Source of the DNA: an uncultured Pseudomonadota bacterium
GTDB taxonomy: Bacteria; Pseudomonadota; Gammaproteobacteria; Methylococcales; Methylomonadaceae
Assembly (NCBI GenBank): GCA_903848935.1
Contig: CAINHO010000026.1
Location: 62,001 to 126,000 of the forward strand
Direction of reading: 5' to 3'
Length of the DNA: 64,000 nt
Of this stretch, positions 17,440 through 28,400 are shown piece by piece. The notes under the pieces are model-generated. The model was not told the origin of the DNA. It was given only the letters and a program-made list of their open reading frames with translations, and did no database searches. The translations under genes and the position numbers were made by a program. How positions within the stretch are numbered: position 1 is the first letter of the stretch; every line of letters starts with the position of its first letter.

Positions 17440-18531
17440 TTATTGAATCCAAATCAATTCAACGCGGCGATTACGTTCTTTTCCAGCTTCGGTGCTGTTG
17501 TCAGCAATCGGGTGACTTTCACCATAACCGTGAGCGGTTAATTTGTTTGAAACGCCTTTGTGTTTCAAATAAGTGGCGACTGATTGTGAACGTTTTTGCG
17601 ACAAGCGCAAATTGTAAGCGTCTGTGCCTTCGCTGCTGGTGTGACCTTGTACTTCTAAATCATTTTTTTGTGGGTATGCGATTAAACTTTTCGCCACGCC
17701 ATCTAAAATAACTTTGGCGTTTGGCGTTAATTCCGCAGAATCGTGTTTGAACTGTACGCCTTTGATTTCTAAACTAATCGGACAACCGTGTGCGTCAACT
17801 TTTGCACCTGCAATTGTGCCAGCACATTGGTCTAAACAATTGTTCACGCCATCATGGTCATCGTCTTTTGTTGAACAATCGGCAACGGGTGTCGGTGTTG
17901 GACGGACAACGGCAGGCTGTTCAATACGTTGTGGCGTAGGTTTTTCAACTTTTTCGCCCAACGGAATCACGAAGCCAACATTGACGACCATTTCATTGAA
18001 ATCACTGCTGTTTGAATTGTTGGCAAATATGTTTGAATTATTGTTGCTGAAGTTGTTGTTATAGCGATAACGCACGTCGCTTCGTAAAAAGAAACCGTCA
18101 CAGATTTCATAAGTAGCACCTACGCCCGCTTCACCAATAAAGCCAGTTTTGTCACCGTTCGGCGTACTGGTAGTTGCACCACCTACACCCACGACGGCGT
18201 AAGGCGAAAATTTGTCACGGAAGAAATAGTATTGCAAATCAGCCGTGCCGCCTGCCATATTCGTGCTGCCAGAATTTGCACCTAATGGCGCAGAAGTTCT
18301 GCCGTAATCTTGATAAAAACCTTTTAATTCCACATTGAAATGTTCGTTCAACATTTTACCAACCGCTAAACCACCACCCCAACCGTCGCTGCTGTTACGC
18401 TCATCATCTGCCAAAACAAACGAACCATAAGGCGCGACATACCAGCGCGTATCTACGTCAGCATTCGCTTGCGCCAAAACTGGCATCATCAACGTGGCTA
18501 AAATCGTTGTTGTTAAATACTTTTTAATCAT
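17440..18531 (-). CDS. OmpA-family outer membrane protein
   Basis: The protein has a signal peptide (ending VLAQANA), an eight-strand-type barrel (about 22-195), a Pro-rich linker, a short calcium-binding-type TSP3 repeat (DDDHDGVNNCLDQC, DAHGCP), and a C-terminal OmpA domain. That domain has VQGHTSSEGTDAYNLRLSQKR and ERNRRVELIW, which should bind peptidoglycan. It probably tethers the outer membrane to the cell wall. Length (363) and architecture resemble OprF-like porins. The SufT gene upstream is only 20 nt away, but the two products have no evident shared function. Confidence 0.92.
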   Translation of the reverse strand: MIKKYLTTTILATLMMPVLAQANADVDTRWYVAPYGSFVLADDERNSSDGWGGGLAVGKMLNEHFNVELKGFYQDYGRTSAPLGANSGSTNMAGGTADLQYYFFRDKFSPYAVVGVGGATTSTPNGDKTGFIGEAGVGATYEICDGFFLRSDVRYRYNNNFSNNNSNIFANNSNSSDFNEMVVNVGFVIPLGEKVEKPTPQRIEQPAVVRPTPTPVADCSTKDDDHDGVNNCLDQCAGTIAGAKVDAHGCPISLEIKGVQFKHDSAELTPNAKVILDGVAKSLIAYPQKNDLEVQGHTSSEGTDAYNLRLSQKRSQSVATYLKHKGVSNKLTAHGYGESHPIADNSTEAGKERNRRVELIWIQ

Positions 18532-18551
18532 TGGAAACTCCTTTGTTATTT

Positions 18552-19100
18552 TTAAAATAAACCCAACTGCACTTGCGCGACTTCAGACATCATTTCGCGT
18601 GACCAAGGTGGATCAAGGACAATTTCAACATTCACACTCGCCACACTCGGCAAAGCTTTAATGCCTTTTTCCACATCGCTTTGAATCACAGGTCCCATGC
18701 CACAACCCGGCGCAGTCAACGTCATCATAACATGAACGTGATATTGCCCTTCAATGACAGGATTCAACGTGCAACTGTAAATCAGCCCCAAATCCACCAC
18801 GTTTACAGGAATTTCAGGATCGTAAACTGTTTTCATCACTGCCCAACAGTTTTGTTCAATTGCTTGTGCGGTATTTTCACTGACCAACGTCGCTGAATGA
18901 TATTCTTCTTTGCCAAGTGCATCGGCATCTTTGCCCGCAATCCGAACCAAATGTCCATAAGGCGTAAGTACCGTGAAATTGTCACCCAATGCTTGATGCA
19001 ACGTGACGATTTCACCTGCGTTTAATTTGCCAATATGCCCGTCGGGAATCGTAATAATATCGACATCGCGGGTTAACGTTATGCTTTCTTTTTCTGCCAT
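18552..19100 (-). CDS. sufT: SufT-like iron-sulfur assembly factor (DUF59/MIP18)
   Basis: The C-terminal half has the DUF59 signature: VYDPEIPVNVVDLGLIY, then MTLTAPGCGMGP with the conserved Cys, and the end LDPPWSREMMSEVAQ. An N-terminal extension of about 80 residues is typical of SufT rather than PaaD. SufT helps mature Fe-S proteins in the cytoplasm. No other suf or isc genes lie in the window. It follows the SDR gene by 15 nt in the same direction and is likely part of the ubiG operon. Confidence 0.9.
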   Translation of the reverse strand: MAEKESITLTRDVDIITIPDGHIGKLNAGEIVTLHQALGDNFTVLTPYGHLVRIAGKDADALGKEEYHSATLVSENTAQAIEQNCWAVMKTVYDPEIPVNVVDLGLIYSCTLNPVIEGQYHVHVMMTLTAPGCGMGPVIQSDVEKGIKALPSVASVNVEIVLDPPWSREMMSEVAQVQLGLF

Positions 19101-19115
19101 GATTATATTTGAAAG

Positions 19116-19844
19116 TTAGATTTTAAAATTATGAGCATCAATCGTTTGCCCTGTGATGCCTAAACTATCGTCGCTCAATAAATACGCATAAAGCGGCGCG
19201 AGCGAAGTCATTGCGGGAAGTTTTGATTTATCTTCGGCGGGATAAGCGCGTTTGCGTAATGGTGAATCAATGGGCGATGGAATTAAGATATTGACGCGAA
19301 TTTTGCCAGCCCCTTCGAGTTCTTCCGCTAAAACATGCGCGAAACCTTCCATTGCTACTTTTGAAACGCCGTAAGCTCCCGAATAAGCAGGGGTTAAACG
19401 TGCCGCTGAATCAGACGTAAACACAATCGAGGCATGAGCCGCTTTTTGCATCACGGGTAAAAGCACGCGCGTCAATAAAAATGGCGCGTTGAGATTCACG
19501 TTTAACGTGTGTCCCCATTCTTTGGTGCCGTGCTGAATGAGCGGCATAAACGAACTGAATTCAACGGCGGAATGCAATAAACCATGTAACACACCATATT
19601 TTTCATTGATACGTTGCGCGAGTTCTTCGTAATCATTTTCGGTCGCACCCGCTAAATCGAACGGATACATAATCGGCTCAACCCCGTCGTCCGCTAAAAT
19701 TTTGTCGTAAATTATTTCGAGTTTCGGTAAATTTTTATCGAGCAAAATAATTTGTGCGCCTAATTTAGCCAATGTTAACGCGGCGGTTGAACCTAAACCA
19801 CCTGCTGCGCCAGTGATTAAAATAACATGATTTTTTAGCGACAT
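19116..19844 (-). CDS. Short-chain dehydrogenase/reductase, YciK-like
   Basis: The Rossmann fold motif TGAAGGLG near the N-terminus, the DLAG segment and the catalytic YGVSK identify a classical SDR using NAD(P)H. The start at 19844 (MSLKNHVILITG) has GAGGA 7 nt upstream and overlaps the end of the phosphatase gene by 10 nt; a longer in-frame start at 19862 is less likely. The order ubiG, phosphatase, this SDR matches ubiG-mupP-yciK of pseudomonads, which supports a YciK assignment. The substrate is unknown. Confidence 0.88.
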   Translation of the reverse strand: MSLKNHVILITGAAGGLGSTAALTLAKLGAQIILLDKNLPKLEIIYDKILADDGVEPIMYPFDLAGATENDYEELAQRINEKYGVLHGLLHSAVEFSSFMPLIQHGTKEWGHTLNVNLNAPFLLTRVLLPVMQKAAHASIVFTSDSAARLTPAYSGAYGVSKVAMEGFAHVLAEELEGAGKIRVNILIPSPIDSPLRKRAYPAEDKSKLPAMTSLAPLYAYLLSDDSLGITGQTIDAHNFKI

Positions 19845-20503
19845 AATGCGTCCTCTAACCAAGCAAGCAACTGTTGCGGGGAAGAAATTAGCGCATTTGC
19901 ACCCCAGTTTTCAGGATTGTCATTGGTTTGCAAATAACCGTAAGTCGCCGCAATCGTGTACATTTTAGCACTTTTTCCTGCCAAAATATCGTGCGCCGCA
20001 TCACCAATATAAACACATTCCACCGCTGAAACATTGGCACGTTTGCAGGCTTCTAAAAGTGGTGCGGGATGTGGTTTTGGATTCGGCGTGGTATCGCCAC
20101 AAATCACACACGCGGCGCGGTTTTTGAGTTCCAAAGCGTGAATTAACGGCAGTGCAAAACGTTCACGTTTGTTGGTCACAATGCCCCACAACAGATTTTT
20201 CGTTTCGATAAAATCCAATACATCCAAAATACCATCAAAAAAATGACTGTATCGTGCAATGTTGGCTTCGTATTCTTCCAACATCGTGGTCAAAATGGCC
20301 GCGCGTTTTTCGTCGTCAATGGATTTTTCAATACTTGCGTTAATCAACGCAATCGCACCAAATGAAACGTGCGGTTTGACGTGTTCAGCGACGACGGGTG
20401 AAAAATCGTGCCGCTCTAAAGCGAAATTCAAACAGGCAATTAAATCTGGCGCGGTATCAACCAGCGTGCCGTCTAAATCGAACAAAATGCAGGATAATTT
20501 CAT
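19835..20503 (-). CDS. HAD phosphatase, MupP/Gph type
   Basis: HAD motif I is FDLDGTLVDTAPD, motif II is in GIVTNKRERF, and motif III/IV is YIGDAAHD. General annotation would be phosphoglycolate phosphatase (Gph). However, the position between ubiG and a YciK-like SDR is that of pseudomonad MupP, which dephosphorylates N-acetylmuramic acid 6-phosphate in cell-wall recycling. Features such as NLLWGIVTNK and the C-terminal DNPENWGA region also look MupP-like. I favour MupP from context but cannot prove the substrate. Its start codon overlaps the ubiG stop (TAATG), indicating translational coupling. Confidence 0.88.
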   Translation of the reverse strand: MKLSCILFDLDGTLVDTAPDLIACLNFALERHDFSPVVAEHVKPHVSFGAIALINASIEKSIDDEKRAAILTTMLEEYEANIARYSHFFDGILDVLDFIETKNLLWGIVTNKRERFALPLIHALELKNRAACVICGDTTPNPKPHPAPLLEACKRANVSAVECVYIGDAAHDILAGKSAKMYTIAATYGYLQTNDNPENWGANALISSPQQLLAWLEDALCR

Positions 20504-21207
20504 TAGACAGATTTTTTAAATGCGGCGATGTAATTAACATCAACATCTTTGCCGAGCGAAAAACGTTGGGTGAATGGGTTGTATTCGATGCCAATCATAC
20601 CTTGAAGTTCTAAACCTGCAGCGCGAGCGGTTTGACAAAGTTCCGACGGTTTAATGAAGGTTTTATATTCATGCGTGCCTTTAGGTAACATTTGCAAAAC
20701 GTATTCTGCGGCAACAATCGCCAATAAAAAGGCTTTCGGTTTTCGATTCAATGTCGAGAAAAATACCATGCCGTCTGGTTTTACTAATTTCGCACAAGCA
20801 GAAACAATCGAACCAGCGTCGGGAACGTGTTCCAACATTTCCATGCAAGTCACAAAATCAAAACTTTCGGGTTGTTCTTCAGCGAGTTTTTCAACTGCAA
20901 TTTTTTGATAATTAACGGTGGTCGTTTCGGTTTCTAAAGCGTGTAATTCCGCGACATCAATTAAATCGCCGCTTAAATCAATTCCGAGTGCATCTGCGCC
21001 CGCTTGTGCTAAAGCTTCGGTCAAAATCCCCCCGCCACAACCCACGTCGATAACCCGTTTCCCTGCGAGTAAAGTGTATTCTTGAATGAACTGTAAACGT
21101 AGTGAATTCACGGCGTGTAGGGTTTTAAATTCGCCTTGTTTATCCCACCAGCGTTCTGCCATTGAGCCAAATTTGAGAATTTCGTGTGCGTGTACATTTT
21201 CGGTCAT
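20503..21207 (-). CDS. ubiG: Ubiquinone biosynthesis O-methyltransferase UbiG
   Basis: UbiG carries out both O-methylation steps of ubiquinone synthesis with S-adenosylmethionine. The family N-terminus (EILKFGSMAERWWDKQGEFKTLH), NSLRLQFI, the SAM motif VIDVGCGGGILTEALA, and CMEMLEHVPD are all present. The size of 234 residues is typical. It is the first gene of a tight four-gene minus-strand run (ubiG, HAD phosphatase, SDR, sufT). Ubiquinone implies aerobic or nitrate respiration. Confidence 0.96.
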   Translation of the reverse strand: MTENVHAHEILKFGSMAERWWDKQGEFKTLHAVNSLRLQFIQEYTLLAGKRVIDVGCGGGILTEALAQAGADALGIDLSGDLIDVAELHALETETTTVNYQKIAVEKLAEEQPESFDFVTCMEMLEHVPDAGSIVSACAKLVKPDGMVFFSTLNRKPKAFLLAIVAAEYVLQMLPKGTHEYKTFIKPSELCQTARAAGLELQGMIGIEYNPFTQRFSLGKDVDVNYIAAFKKSV

Positions 21208-21300
21208 TTTTGCTTATTCGTATTCGTGTAAAAGTAGCTATAGTTTAGCGCATTAGTAGGTTATTCGCCCACCACTTAATAATCATTAGAAAATCGTCAA

Positions 21301-21522
21301 TTGGCAAATTATGATGTTGATTTTTGGAATGTCGAAGGCTATCCAATTGTCGTTATTTATAAAAACGACTGGGAAGTTTACGGAGCAGGATTTTTTAAAA
21401 TGAAGTTAATTTTTAGACGCAATTCATCGGGATACGGTTTGGAATGGAATATCTTGGGCTGTCTCGTCGCCAACGATCTTCGAACACCGCATCGCGAATT
21501 TCGATACAGCAAAAATCAGTAG
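21301..21522 (+). CDS. Small hypothetical ORF or gene remnant
   Basis: A 73-residue frame opens at TTG 21301 on the strand opposite to both neighbours, inside the 374-bp gap between ubiG and hslU. The product is rich in aromatic residues (DVDFWNVEGYPIVVIYKNDWEVYG) and looks more like protein than random sequence. I recognise no family and see no ribosome site. The frame continues a few codons upstream to a stop at 21280. A terminator-like hairpin follows at 21536. It may be a real small gene or the tail of a decayed one. The rest of the gap shows nothing else I can support. Confidence 0.3.
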   Translation: MANYDVDFWNVEGYPIVVIYKNDWEVYGAGFFKMKLIFRRNSSGYGLEWNILGCLVANDLRTPHREFRYSKNQ

Positions 21523-21535
21523 GTAGTGTAGTAAT

Positions 21536-21561
21536 AACGCCCCCAGAATAGGGACGTTTTT
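21536..21561 (+). terminator. Weak terminator-like hairpin after the small plus-strand ORF
   Basis: AACG-c-CCC pairs with GGG-a-CGTT (one mismatch) and is followed by TTTT. It lies 14 nt after the stop of the small ORF and 21 nt from the hslU stop on the other strand. Confidence 0.4.
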
Positions 21562-21581
21562 GTATGAAAATCTTGCCTAAA

Positions 21582-22913
21582 TTACAAAATATACCGACTT
21601 AAATCTTCGTCTTTGACCAATTCACCCAGATATTTGTTCACATAAGCGGCATCGATAACGACTTTTTTATCGACTAAATCCGACGCTTCAAACGAAATTT
21701 CTTCTAACAATTTTTCCAGCATCGTATGTAAACGACGTGCGCCAATGTTTTCGGTGGTTTCATTAACTTGCCAACCCATTTCCGCAATGCGTTTAATCCC
21801 ATCTTCCGCAAAGGTTAAATCAACACCTTCCGTTGCCAACAACGCCGTATATTGTTCAGTCAACGACGCATTCGGTTCAGTTAAAATTCGTACAAAATCG
21901 TCTGCCGTCAACGCACTCAATTCCACTCGAATTGGGAAACGTCCTTGCAATTCAGGAATCAAATCCGATGGTTTGGCAACGTGAAACGCACCCGAAGCGA
22001 TAAACAAAATGTGATCCGTTTTGATCGCACCATATTTTGTACTGACGGTGCTGCCTTCGACTAACGGCAATAAATCTCGCTGCACACCTTCGCGTGACAC
22101 TTCGCCACCGCCACCTCCGTGTTCAGAACGTTTACAAATTTTGTCGATTTCGTCTAAAAACACGATGCCATTTTGTTCCACTGCTTCAATCGCTCGCAAA
22201 CGAATATCGTCTTCGTTCACTAATTTTTCGGCTTCTTCTTCTTGTAAAACTTGCAACGCTTTGTCTATTTTCATTTTGCGGGTTCGGGTTTTGTCCGATC
22301 CCATACTTTGAAACATACCTTGCAATTGGCTGGTCATTTCTTCCATGCCGGGCGGAGCCATAATTTCTACACCAATCGCGCCGATTTGAACTTCAACGTC
22401 AATTTCTTTGTCGTTTAAATCGCCATCACGCAATTTTTGACGCATTTTTTCGCGCGTCGCATCACCATTTGGCGAATCTTCTGGCGACCAACCTTCTGCA
22501 CGCGGAATTAAAATGTCCAATACCCGTTCTTCAGCGGCGGCGGCAGCTTGTGTCCGCATTTTTTCCATTTCAACTTGGCGAGTCATATTGACGGCGGTAT
22601 CGACTAAATCACGGATTATCGATTCCACGTCACGCCCAACGTAACCGACTTCGGTAAATTTCGTGGCTTCAATTTTGATAAACGGCGCGTGGGCGAGTTT
22701 CGCCAATCGTCGGGCAATTTCTGTTTTACCCACGCCGGTAGGCCCAATCATTAAGATATTTTTCGGGGTAATTTCGTCATGCAACGTGCCAGTAATTTGT
22801 TGTCTTCGCCACCGATTTCGCAACGCAATCGCCACGGAACGTTTCGCGCTACCTTGACCAATAATGTGTTTGTCTAATTCACTGACGATTTCTTTGGGGG
22901 TCATTTCAGTCAT
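21582..22913 (-). CDS. hslU: ATP-dependent protease ATPase subunit HslU
   Basis: HslU is the AAA+ unfoldase that feeds substrates to HslV in the cytoplasm. The N-terminal [17 protein letters not shown], Walker [15 protein letters not shown], the I-domain, Walker [11 protein letters not shown], and the C-terminus EDLSRYIL are complete. The start at 22913 lies 4 nt after the hslV stop with AAAGAG upstream; the longer in-frame start at 22934 would run into hslV. At 443 residues the length is normal. hslV-hslU form a heat-shock-type operon. Confidence 0.97.
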   Translation of the reverse strand: MTEMTPKEIVSELDKHIIGQGSAKRSVAIALRNRWRRQQITGTLHDEITPKNILMIGPTGVGKTEIARRLAKLAHAPFIKIEATKFTEVGYVGRDVESIIRDLVDTAVNMTRQVEMEKMRTQAAAAAEERVLDILIPRAEGWSPEDSPNGDATREKMRQKLRDGDLNDKEIDVEVQIGAIGVEIMAPPGMEEMTSQLQGMFQSMGSDKTRTRKMKIDKALQVLQEEEAEKLVNEDDIRLRAIEAVEQNGIVFLDEIDKICKRSEHGGGGGEVSREGVQRDLLPLVEGSTVSTKYGAIKTDHILFIASGAFHVAKPSDLIPELQGRFPIRVELSALTADDFVRILTEPNASLTEQYTALLATEGVDLTFAEDGIKRIAEMGWQVNETTENIGARRLHTMLEKLLEEISFEASDLVDKKVVIDAAYVNKYLGELVKDEDLSRYIL

Positions 22914-22917
22914 GTTT

Positions 22918-23469
22918 TTACTCTTTAGGTTCAATATCGAGTTCTTCGATACGCAAATTGTGATTGGTATAAATGCAAATGTCGGCGGCGATATTTAAAG
23001 CACGTTCAACAATTTCTCGCGCACTTAAATCGGTATTTTCAAGCAACGCCTGTGCTGCCGCTTGAGCAAATGAACCACCCGAGCCAATTGCCATTAAATC
23101 AAATCTTGATTCGGGTTCAATGACATCGCCTGTGCCTGAAATAATTAACGAGGTTTTGGAATCTGCAATCGTTAAAAGAGCTTCTAATTTGCGTAACGCT
23201 CTGTCGGTGCGCCAATCTTTTGCCATTTCGACGGCAGCACGAGTTAAATTGCCGCGATGTTTTTCGAGTTTACCTTCAAAATGTTCAAACAACGTGAACG
23301 CATCTGAAGTTGCACCTGCGAAACCCGCAATGACTTTGTCATGATACAAACGACGCACTTTGCGAGCGTTACCTTTCATGACGGTGTTGCCTAATGTCAC
23401 TTGTCCGTCGCCACCAATGACAACTTTATCGCCTCGGCGTACCGAGAGTATGGTTGTGCCTCTAAACAC
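22918..23469 (-). CDS. hslV: ATP-dependent protease peptidase subunit HslV
   Basis: HslV is the threonine peptidase of the HslVU complex. After removal of a short propeptide (MFRG), the N-terminal Thr of [21 protein letters not shown] is the nucleophile. [15 protein letters not shown] and NHNLRIEEL are also conserved. I chose the GTG start at 23469 because GGAG lies 6 nt upstream; the upstream in-frame TTG at 23481 would place this site inside the gene. Size (183) fits. Confidence 0.96.
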   Translation of the reverse strand: MFRGTTILSVRRGDKVVIGGDGQVTLGNTVMKGNARKVRRLYHDKVIAGFAGATSDAFTLFEHFEGKLEKHRGNLTRAAVEMAKDWRTDRALRKLEALLTIADSKTSLIISGTGDVIEPESRFDLMAIGSGGSFAQAAAQALLENTDLSAREIVERALNIAADICIYTNHNLRIEELDIEPKE

Positions 23470-23517
23470 AGTGTTCTCCAACGTGTGAAATAAAAAAACG
23501 GAATTTTACAGGTTTTT

Positions 23518-23991
23518 TTACGTCGATGCGCCTGTGTAATTTTTAACGTGTGCCAAAAATCTGTCTAGCTGGTTAGCGAAGGCTTGTATATCGTGTGCAT
23601 TTTGTGGTGCAGCTCCACCAGTGTGAATACCACTGCCGCGTAATGTGTCCATGAAATCACGCATATTTAAACGCTCTTTAATGTTTTCGCGCGTATAAAG
23701 TTCGCCGCGTGGATTGATGGCGTGACCGCCTTTTTCAATCACATCGTTCGCCAATGGAATATCGCCGGTAATCACTAAATCACCGGCACTTAATTGTTTG
23801 ACGATTTCGTTATCGGCAACGTCGTAACCTGAATTGACGCGCAACATTTTGATATACCGCGACGGCGGAATTTGCAGCGTTTGATTCGCCACCAGCGTCG
23901 TGGTTATCATCGTGCGATTTGCCGCACGAAACAAAATCTCTTTAATTGCGTTCGGACACCCGTCCGCATCTACCCAAATTTTCATTTTCAA
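23518..23991 (-). CDS. YaiI/YqxD family protein (DUF188)
   Basis: The protein starts [20 protein letters not shown] and contains [29 protein letters not shown], both hallmarks of the YaiI/YqxD (DUF188) family, which has a PIN-like nuclease fold with conserved acidic residues. The biochemical role is not established. Length (157) is typical. The gene lies upstream of hslV on the same strand with a 48-nt gap, and diverges from carA. Confidence 0.92.
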   Translation of the reverse strand: MKMKIWVDADGCPNAIKEILFRAANRTMITTTLVANQTLQIPPSRYIKMLRVNSGYDVADNEIVKQLSAGDLVITGDIPLANDVIEKGGHAINPRGELYTRENIKERLNMRDFMDTLRGSGIHTGGAAPQNAHDIQAFANQLDRFLAHVKNYTGAST

Positions 23992-24178
23992 AATCCCTGT
24001 TGTAATTTGTTTTTTAACCCTCGCGTATATTATTTCACAATCATTTTGTTGTCGGTTAGCTATACCGTTTCAACTAAATAGACAACTTGGCTTTCGTAAA
24101 TCGGTTACTGAGTATTTTTCTAAAAATTGTTAATGACCAAAACGGCATAATTTTGTATAGTTGCCACAGATTTTTAAC

Positions 24179-24207
24179 AACGGGATGCGTTTTAGGCGAA
24201 TCCCGTT
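24179..24207 (+). promoter_or_regulatory. Hairpin in the carA leader
   Basis: AACGGGAT (24179-24186) is an exact inverted repeat of ATCCCGTT (24200-24207), with a 13-nt loop and a short T run after it. It sits 25 nt before the carA start and could be a weak attenuator or a translational control element. Confidence 0.45.
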
Positions 24208-24232
24208 TTGCACATTTGAGGTAATGATTTCG

Positions 24233-25354
24233 ATGAGTTCCGCACAATTAGTATTAGAAGACGGCACAGTATTTTACGGTGAATCTATAGGCGCGGCGGG
24301 TTGTAGCGTTGGCGAAGTTGTTTTTAATACCGCGATGACGGGCTATCAAGAAATTTTGAGCGATCCGTCTTACGCACAACAAATCGTGACTTTAACTTAC
24401 CCGCACATTGGCAACGTCGGAACGACTGACGAAGATCAAGAATCACACGGTGTTTTTGTCAGTGGTTTGGTGATTCGAGATTTGCCCTTATTGACAAGTA
24501 ATTGGCGCAGTGAAAAAACGTTGCAACAATACTTAATCGACAACAATGTTGTAGCGATTGCTGAAATTGACACCCGAAAATTAACCCGTATTTTACGCGA
24601 TAAAGGCGCACAACGCGGTTGCATTATCGCCGGTGAAAATGTAACGATTGAACACGCGAATGCTGCCATCACTGGATTTTCGGGTTTAAAAGGATTGGAT
24701 TTAGCGAAAGAAGTGACGACTGCTGAAACCTACGACTGGACAGAAAACGTTTGGAATTTGAAAAACGGTCATGTTCAAGCTGAAAATTTAACCAAACACG
24801 TTGTCGCTTATGATTTTGGCGTGAAACGTAACATTTTACGTTTGTTAGCGAATCGCGGTTGCCGCGTGACGGTTGTGCCAGCCAAAACCCCCGCTGCGGA
24901 AGTTTTGGCGTTGAAACCTGATGGCGTATTTTTATCCAATGGGCCTGGCGATCCAGAACCATGTGATTACGCGATCGAAGCAATCAAAACTATTTTAGAA
25001 ACGAAAACGCCTGTTTTTGGGATTTGTTTAGGGCATCAATTATTAGCCTTAGCGAGTGGTGCGAAAACGGAGAAAATGAAATTCGGTCATCATGGTGCAA
25101 ATCACCCAGTCCAAGAAATTGCGACAGGTCGTGTGATGATTAGTAGTCAAAATCATGGTTTCGCTGTCAATGAAGCGAGTTTGCCAGCAAATGTAATTGC
25201 CACTTATCGCTCATTATTCGACGGCAGTTTGCAAGGAATTAAACGAACAGATTGCCCCGCGTTTAGTTTTCAAGGTCATCCCGAAGCCAGCCCAGGTCCG
25301 CACGATGTTGAAGCGTTGTTTGATGAATTTATCGAACTGATGAACGCCCGTTAA
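24233..25354 (+). CDS. carA: Carbamoyl-phosphate synthase small (glutaminase) subunit
   Basis: CarA releases ammonia from glutamine for carbamoyl phosphate, the precursor of arginine and pyrimidines. The class I glutaminase triad is visible: Cys in [16 protein letters not shown], and His and Glu in [11 protein letters not shown]. The N-terminal domain begins [20 protein letters not shown]. The start at 24233 has GAGG 10 nt upstream; an ATG at 24224 is too close to that site. At 373 residues the size is normal. carB follows 51 nt downstream. Confidence 0.96.
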   Translation: MSSAQLVLEDGTVFYGESIGAAGCSVGEVVFNTAMTGYQEILSDPSYAQQIVTLTYPHIGNVGTTDEDQESHGVFVSGLVIRDLPLLTSNWRSEKTLQQYLIDNNVVAIAEIDTRKLTRILRDKGAQRGCIIAGENVTIEHANAAITGFSGLKGLDLAKEVTTAETYDWTENVWNLKNGHVQAENLTKHVVAYDFGVKRNILRLLANRGCRVTVVPAKTPAAEVLALKPDGVFLSNGPGDPEPCDYAIEAIKTILETKTPVFGICLGHQLLALASGAKTEKMKFGHHGANHPVQEIATGRVMISSQNHGFAVNEASLPANVIATYRSLFDGSLQGIKRTDCPAFSFQGHPEASPGPHDVEALFDEFIELMNAR

Positions 25355-25405
25355 TTTTATTTCCCATTTCGTTCAGCATTAAAAATACGAGCCTCATAGA
25401 AAAAT

Positions 25406-28400
25406 ATGCCAAAAAGAACCGACATAAAATCCATTTTATTATTAGGCGCAGGACCGATTGTTATTGGTCAAGCGTGTGAATTTGACTACTCAGGCACACA
25501 AGCCTGCAAAGCCTTGCGCGAAGAAGGTTATCGCGTGATTTTGGTTAATTCCAATCCCGCCACGATTATGACCGACCCCGAAATGGCGGACGCGGTTTAT
25601 ATCGAACCGATTGATTGGCAAACCGTTGAAAAAATTATTGCCAAAGAACGTCCTGACGCAATTTTGCCAACCATGGGCGGACAAACCGCGTTGAATTGTG
25701 CGTTAGATTTGGACAAACACGGTGTGCTGGCGAAATACAATGTTGAAATGATTGGCGCAAGTAAGGAAGCGATTAACAAAGCCGAAGACCGTCAACTTTT
25801 CAACGACGCAATGGCGCGAATTGGTTTAGAAGTCGCTAAATCTAAAACCGCGCACACGATGGAAGAAGCCTTAGCCGCTCAAAAAGAAGTGGGTTATCCA
25901 ACGGTTATTCGTCCTTCTTTCACAATGGGCGGAAGTGGCGGCGGTATTGCGTACAATAAAGAAGAATTTCTCGAAATTTGCGAACGCGGGTTGTATTTAT
26001 CACCGACCAACGAATTATTGATTGAAGAATCGGTACTCGGTTGGAAAGAGTACGAAATGGAAGTTGTCCGCGATACCAAAGACAATTGCATCATCGTTTG
26101 TTCAATTGAAAATTTCGATCCGATGGGCGTTCACACGGGCGATTCGATTACCGTTGCCCCCGCGCAAACGTTGACTGATAAGGAATATCAAATTTTGCGG
26201 AATGTATCGCTCGCAGTGTTGCGCGAAATCGGCGTAGATACAGGCGGTTCAAACGTACAAGTTGCTATCAATCCTGTTGATGGTCGCATGATTATCATCG
26301 AAATGAATCCGCGTGTATCACGTTCTTCAGCGTTAGCATCGAAAGCCACAGGTTTCCCTATTGCAAAAGTCGCCGCGAAATTAGCAGTGGGTTACACGCT
26401 CGACGAATTACAAAATGAAATCACAGGTGGCAAAACGCCTGCGTCTTTTGAACCATCGATTGATTACGTCGTTGTAAAAGTGCCGCGTTTCACGTTTGAA
26501 AAATTCCCACAAGCGGACGACCGTCTCACGACACAAATGAAATCCGTTGGTGAAGTGATGGCAATTGGGCGCACATTTCAAGAATCGTTACAAAAAGCGT
26601 TGCGCGGTTTAGAAATTGGCATCAGCGGTTTAGATGAAATTACCGACTTAACGGCTGACGATGCAGGCGATAAAATGCGCCGTGAAATGCGTCACCCTGG
26701 CCCTGATAGATTGTTGTATGTTGCTGATGCGTTCCGTAGCGGCATGACGATTGCCGAAGTGCATGATTCCAGCAAAATTGACCCGTGGTTTTTAGCACAA
26801 ATCGAAGACTTAGTTTTGACTGAAAAATCGCTTTCAACCAAAACGCTTTCGACATTGAAAGCGGGCGAATTGTACAAACTGAAACGCAAAGGTTTTTCAG
26901 ATTTACGTTTGGCAAAATTGCTCGATGCCTCCGAAACCGAAGTTCGTAACATTCGCCACAAGCAAAACATTCGTCCCGTTTATAAACGCATTGATTCGTG
27001 TGCGGCAGAATTTTCATCCGATACGGCTTATTTGTATTCCACTTATGAAGAAGAATGCGAAGCGCGAGTTTCTGATAAAGAAAAAATCATCATCTTAGGC
27101 GGCGGCCCAAATCGAATTGGTCAAGGTATTGAGTTCGATTATTGCTGTGTTCATGCTGCGTTGGCGTTGCGCGAAGATGGCTATGAAACCATCATGGTCA
27201 ACTGTAATCCTGAAACCGTTTCGACCGATTTTGATACGTCTGATCGTTTATATTTTGAATCGTTGACACTCGAAGATGTGTTAGAAATCGTTCACATCGA
27301 AAAACCAAAAGGCGTAATCGTTCAATACGGCGGTCAAACGCCATTGAAATTAGCACGCGCGTTAGAAGCGGCAGGTGTTCCGATTATTGGCACGTCGCCC
27401 GATTCGATTGATTTAGCGGAAGACCGTGAACGTTTCCAAAAATTGTTGGAGCGTATCGGTTTGAAACAACCACCCAATGCAACCGCACGTTCAACTGAAC
27501 AAGCCATTAACGCCGCAAAAGAATTAGGTTATCCGTTGGTTGTGCGTCCCTCTTATGTTTTAGGTGGTCGCGCAATGGAAATCGTGTTCAACGAAGAAGG
27601 TTTGCAACGCTACATGAAAGAAGCCGTAAGCGTTTCAAACGATTCGCCTGTTTTGTTAGACCGCTTTTTAGATGACGCAGTGGAAATGGATGTTGATGCG
27701 ATTTATGACGGCGAACGTGTTTTGATTGGCGGTTTGATGGAACACATTGAACAAGCAGGCGTGCATTCAGGCGATTCCGCTTGTTCATTGCCGCCGTATG
27801 ATTTAGCTCCAGCGTTACAAGACAAATTGCGCGAACAAGTCGCCAAAATGGCAGAAGCTTTAGGGGTGCGCGGTTTGATGAATACGCAATTTGCAATTCA
27901 AGGCGAAGATATTTACGTTTTGGAAGTTAATCCTAGAGCTTCACGAACTGCACCATTTGTCTCAAAAGCAACGGGTTATCCGCTTGCAAAAATTGCCGCG
28001 CGTGTAATGGTTGGACAAACCTTAAAACAACAAGGCATTACCGAAGAACGCATTCCTGATTATTTCTCCGTGAAAGAAGCTGTTTTCCCGTTCGTAAAAT
28101 TCCCAGGCGTTGACCCGCTTTTAGGTCCTGAAATGAAATCAACGGGCGAAGTCATGGGCGTAGGTAAAACCTTTGGTGAAGCCTTTGCAAAATCACAACG
28201 CGCGGCTGGTGTTGATTTAAGCCATACAGGAAAAGTGCTAATTAGTATTCGTGACAAAGACAAAGCGAAATTGCCTGAAATTGCGCGAATGTTGGTTGAA
28301 AAAGAATATGAAATTGTGGCAACCGGCGGCACTGCCCGTTTCTTAAAAGAAGCTGGTTTTCCGTGTGAACTCGTTTATAAAGTGAACGAAGGTCGCCCAA

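Noticed and set aside
25490-27900. Long open frames on the strand opposite carB
   Set aside because: They follow codon-bias shadowing of a strongly conserved gene, have no ribosome sites and no recognisable product.
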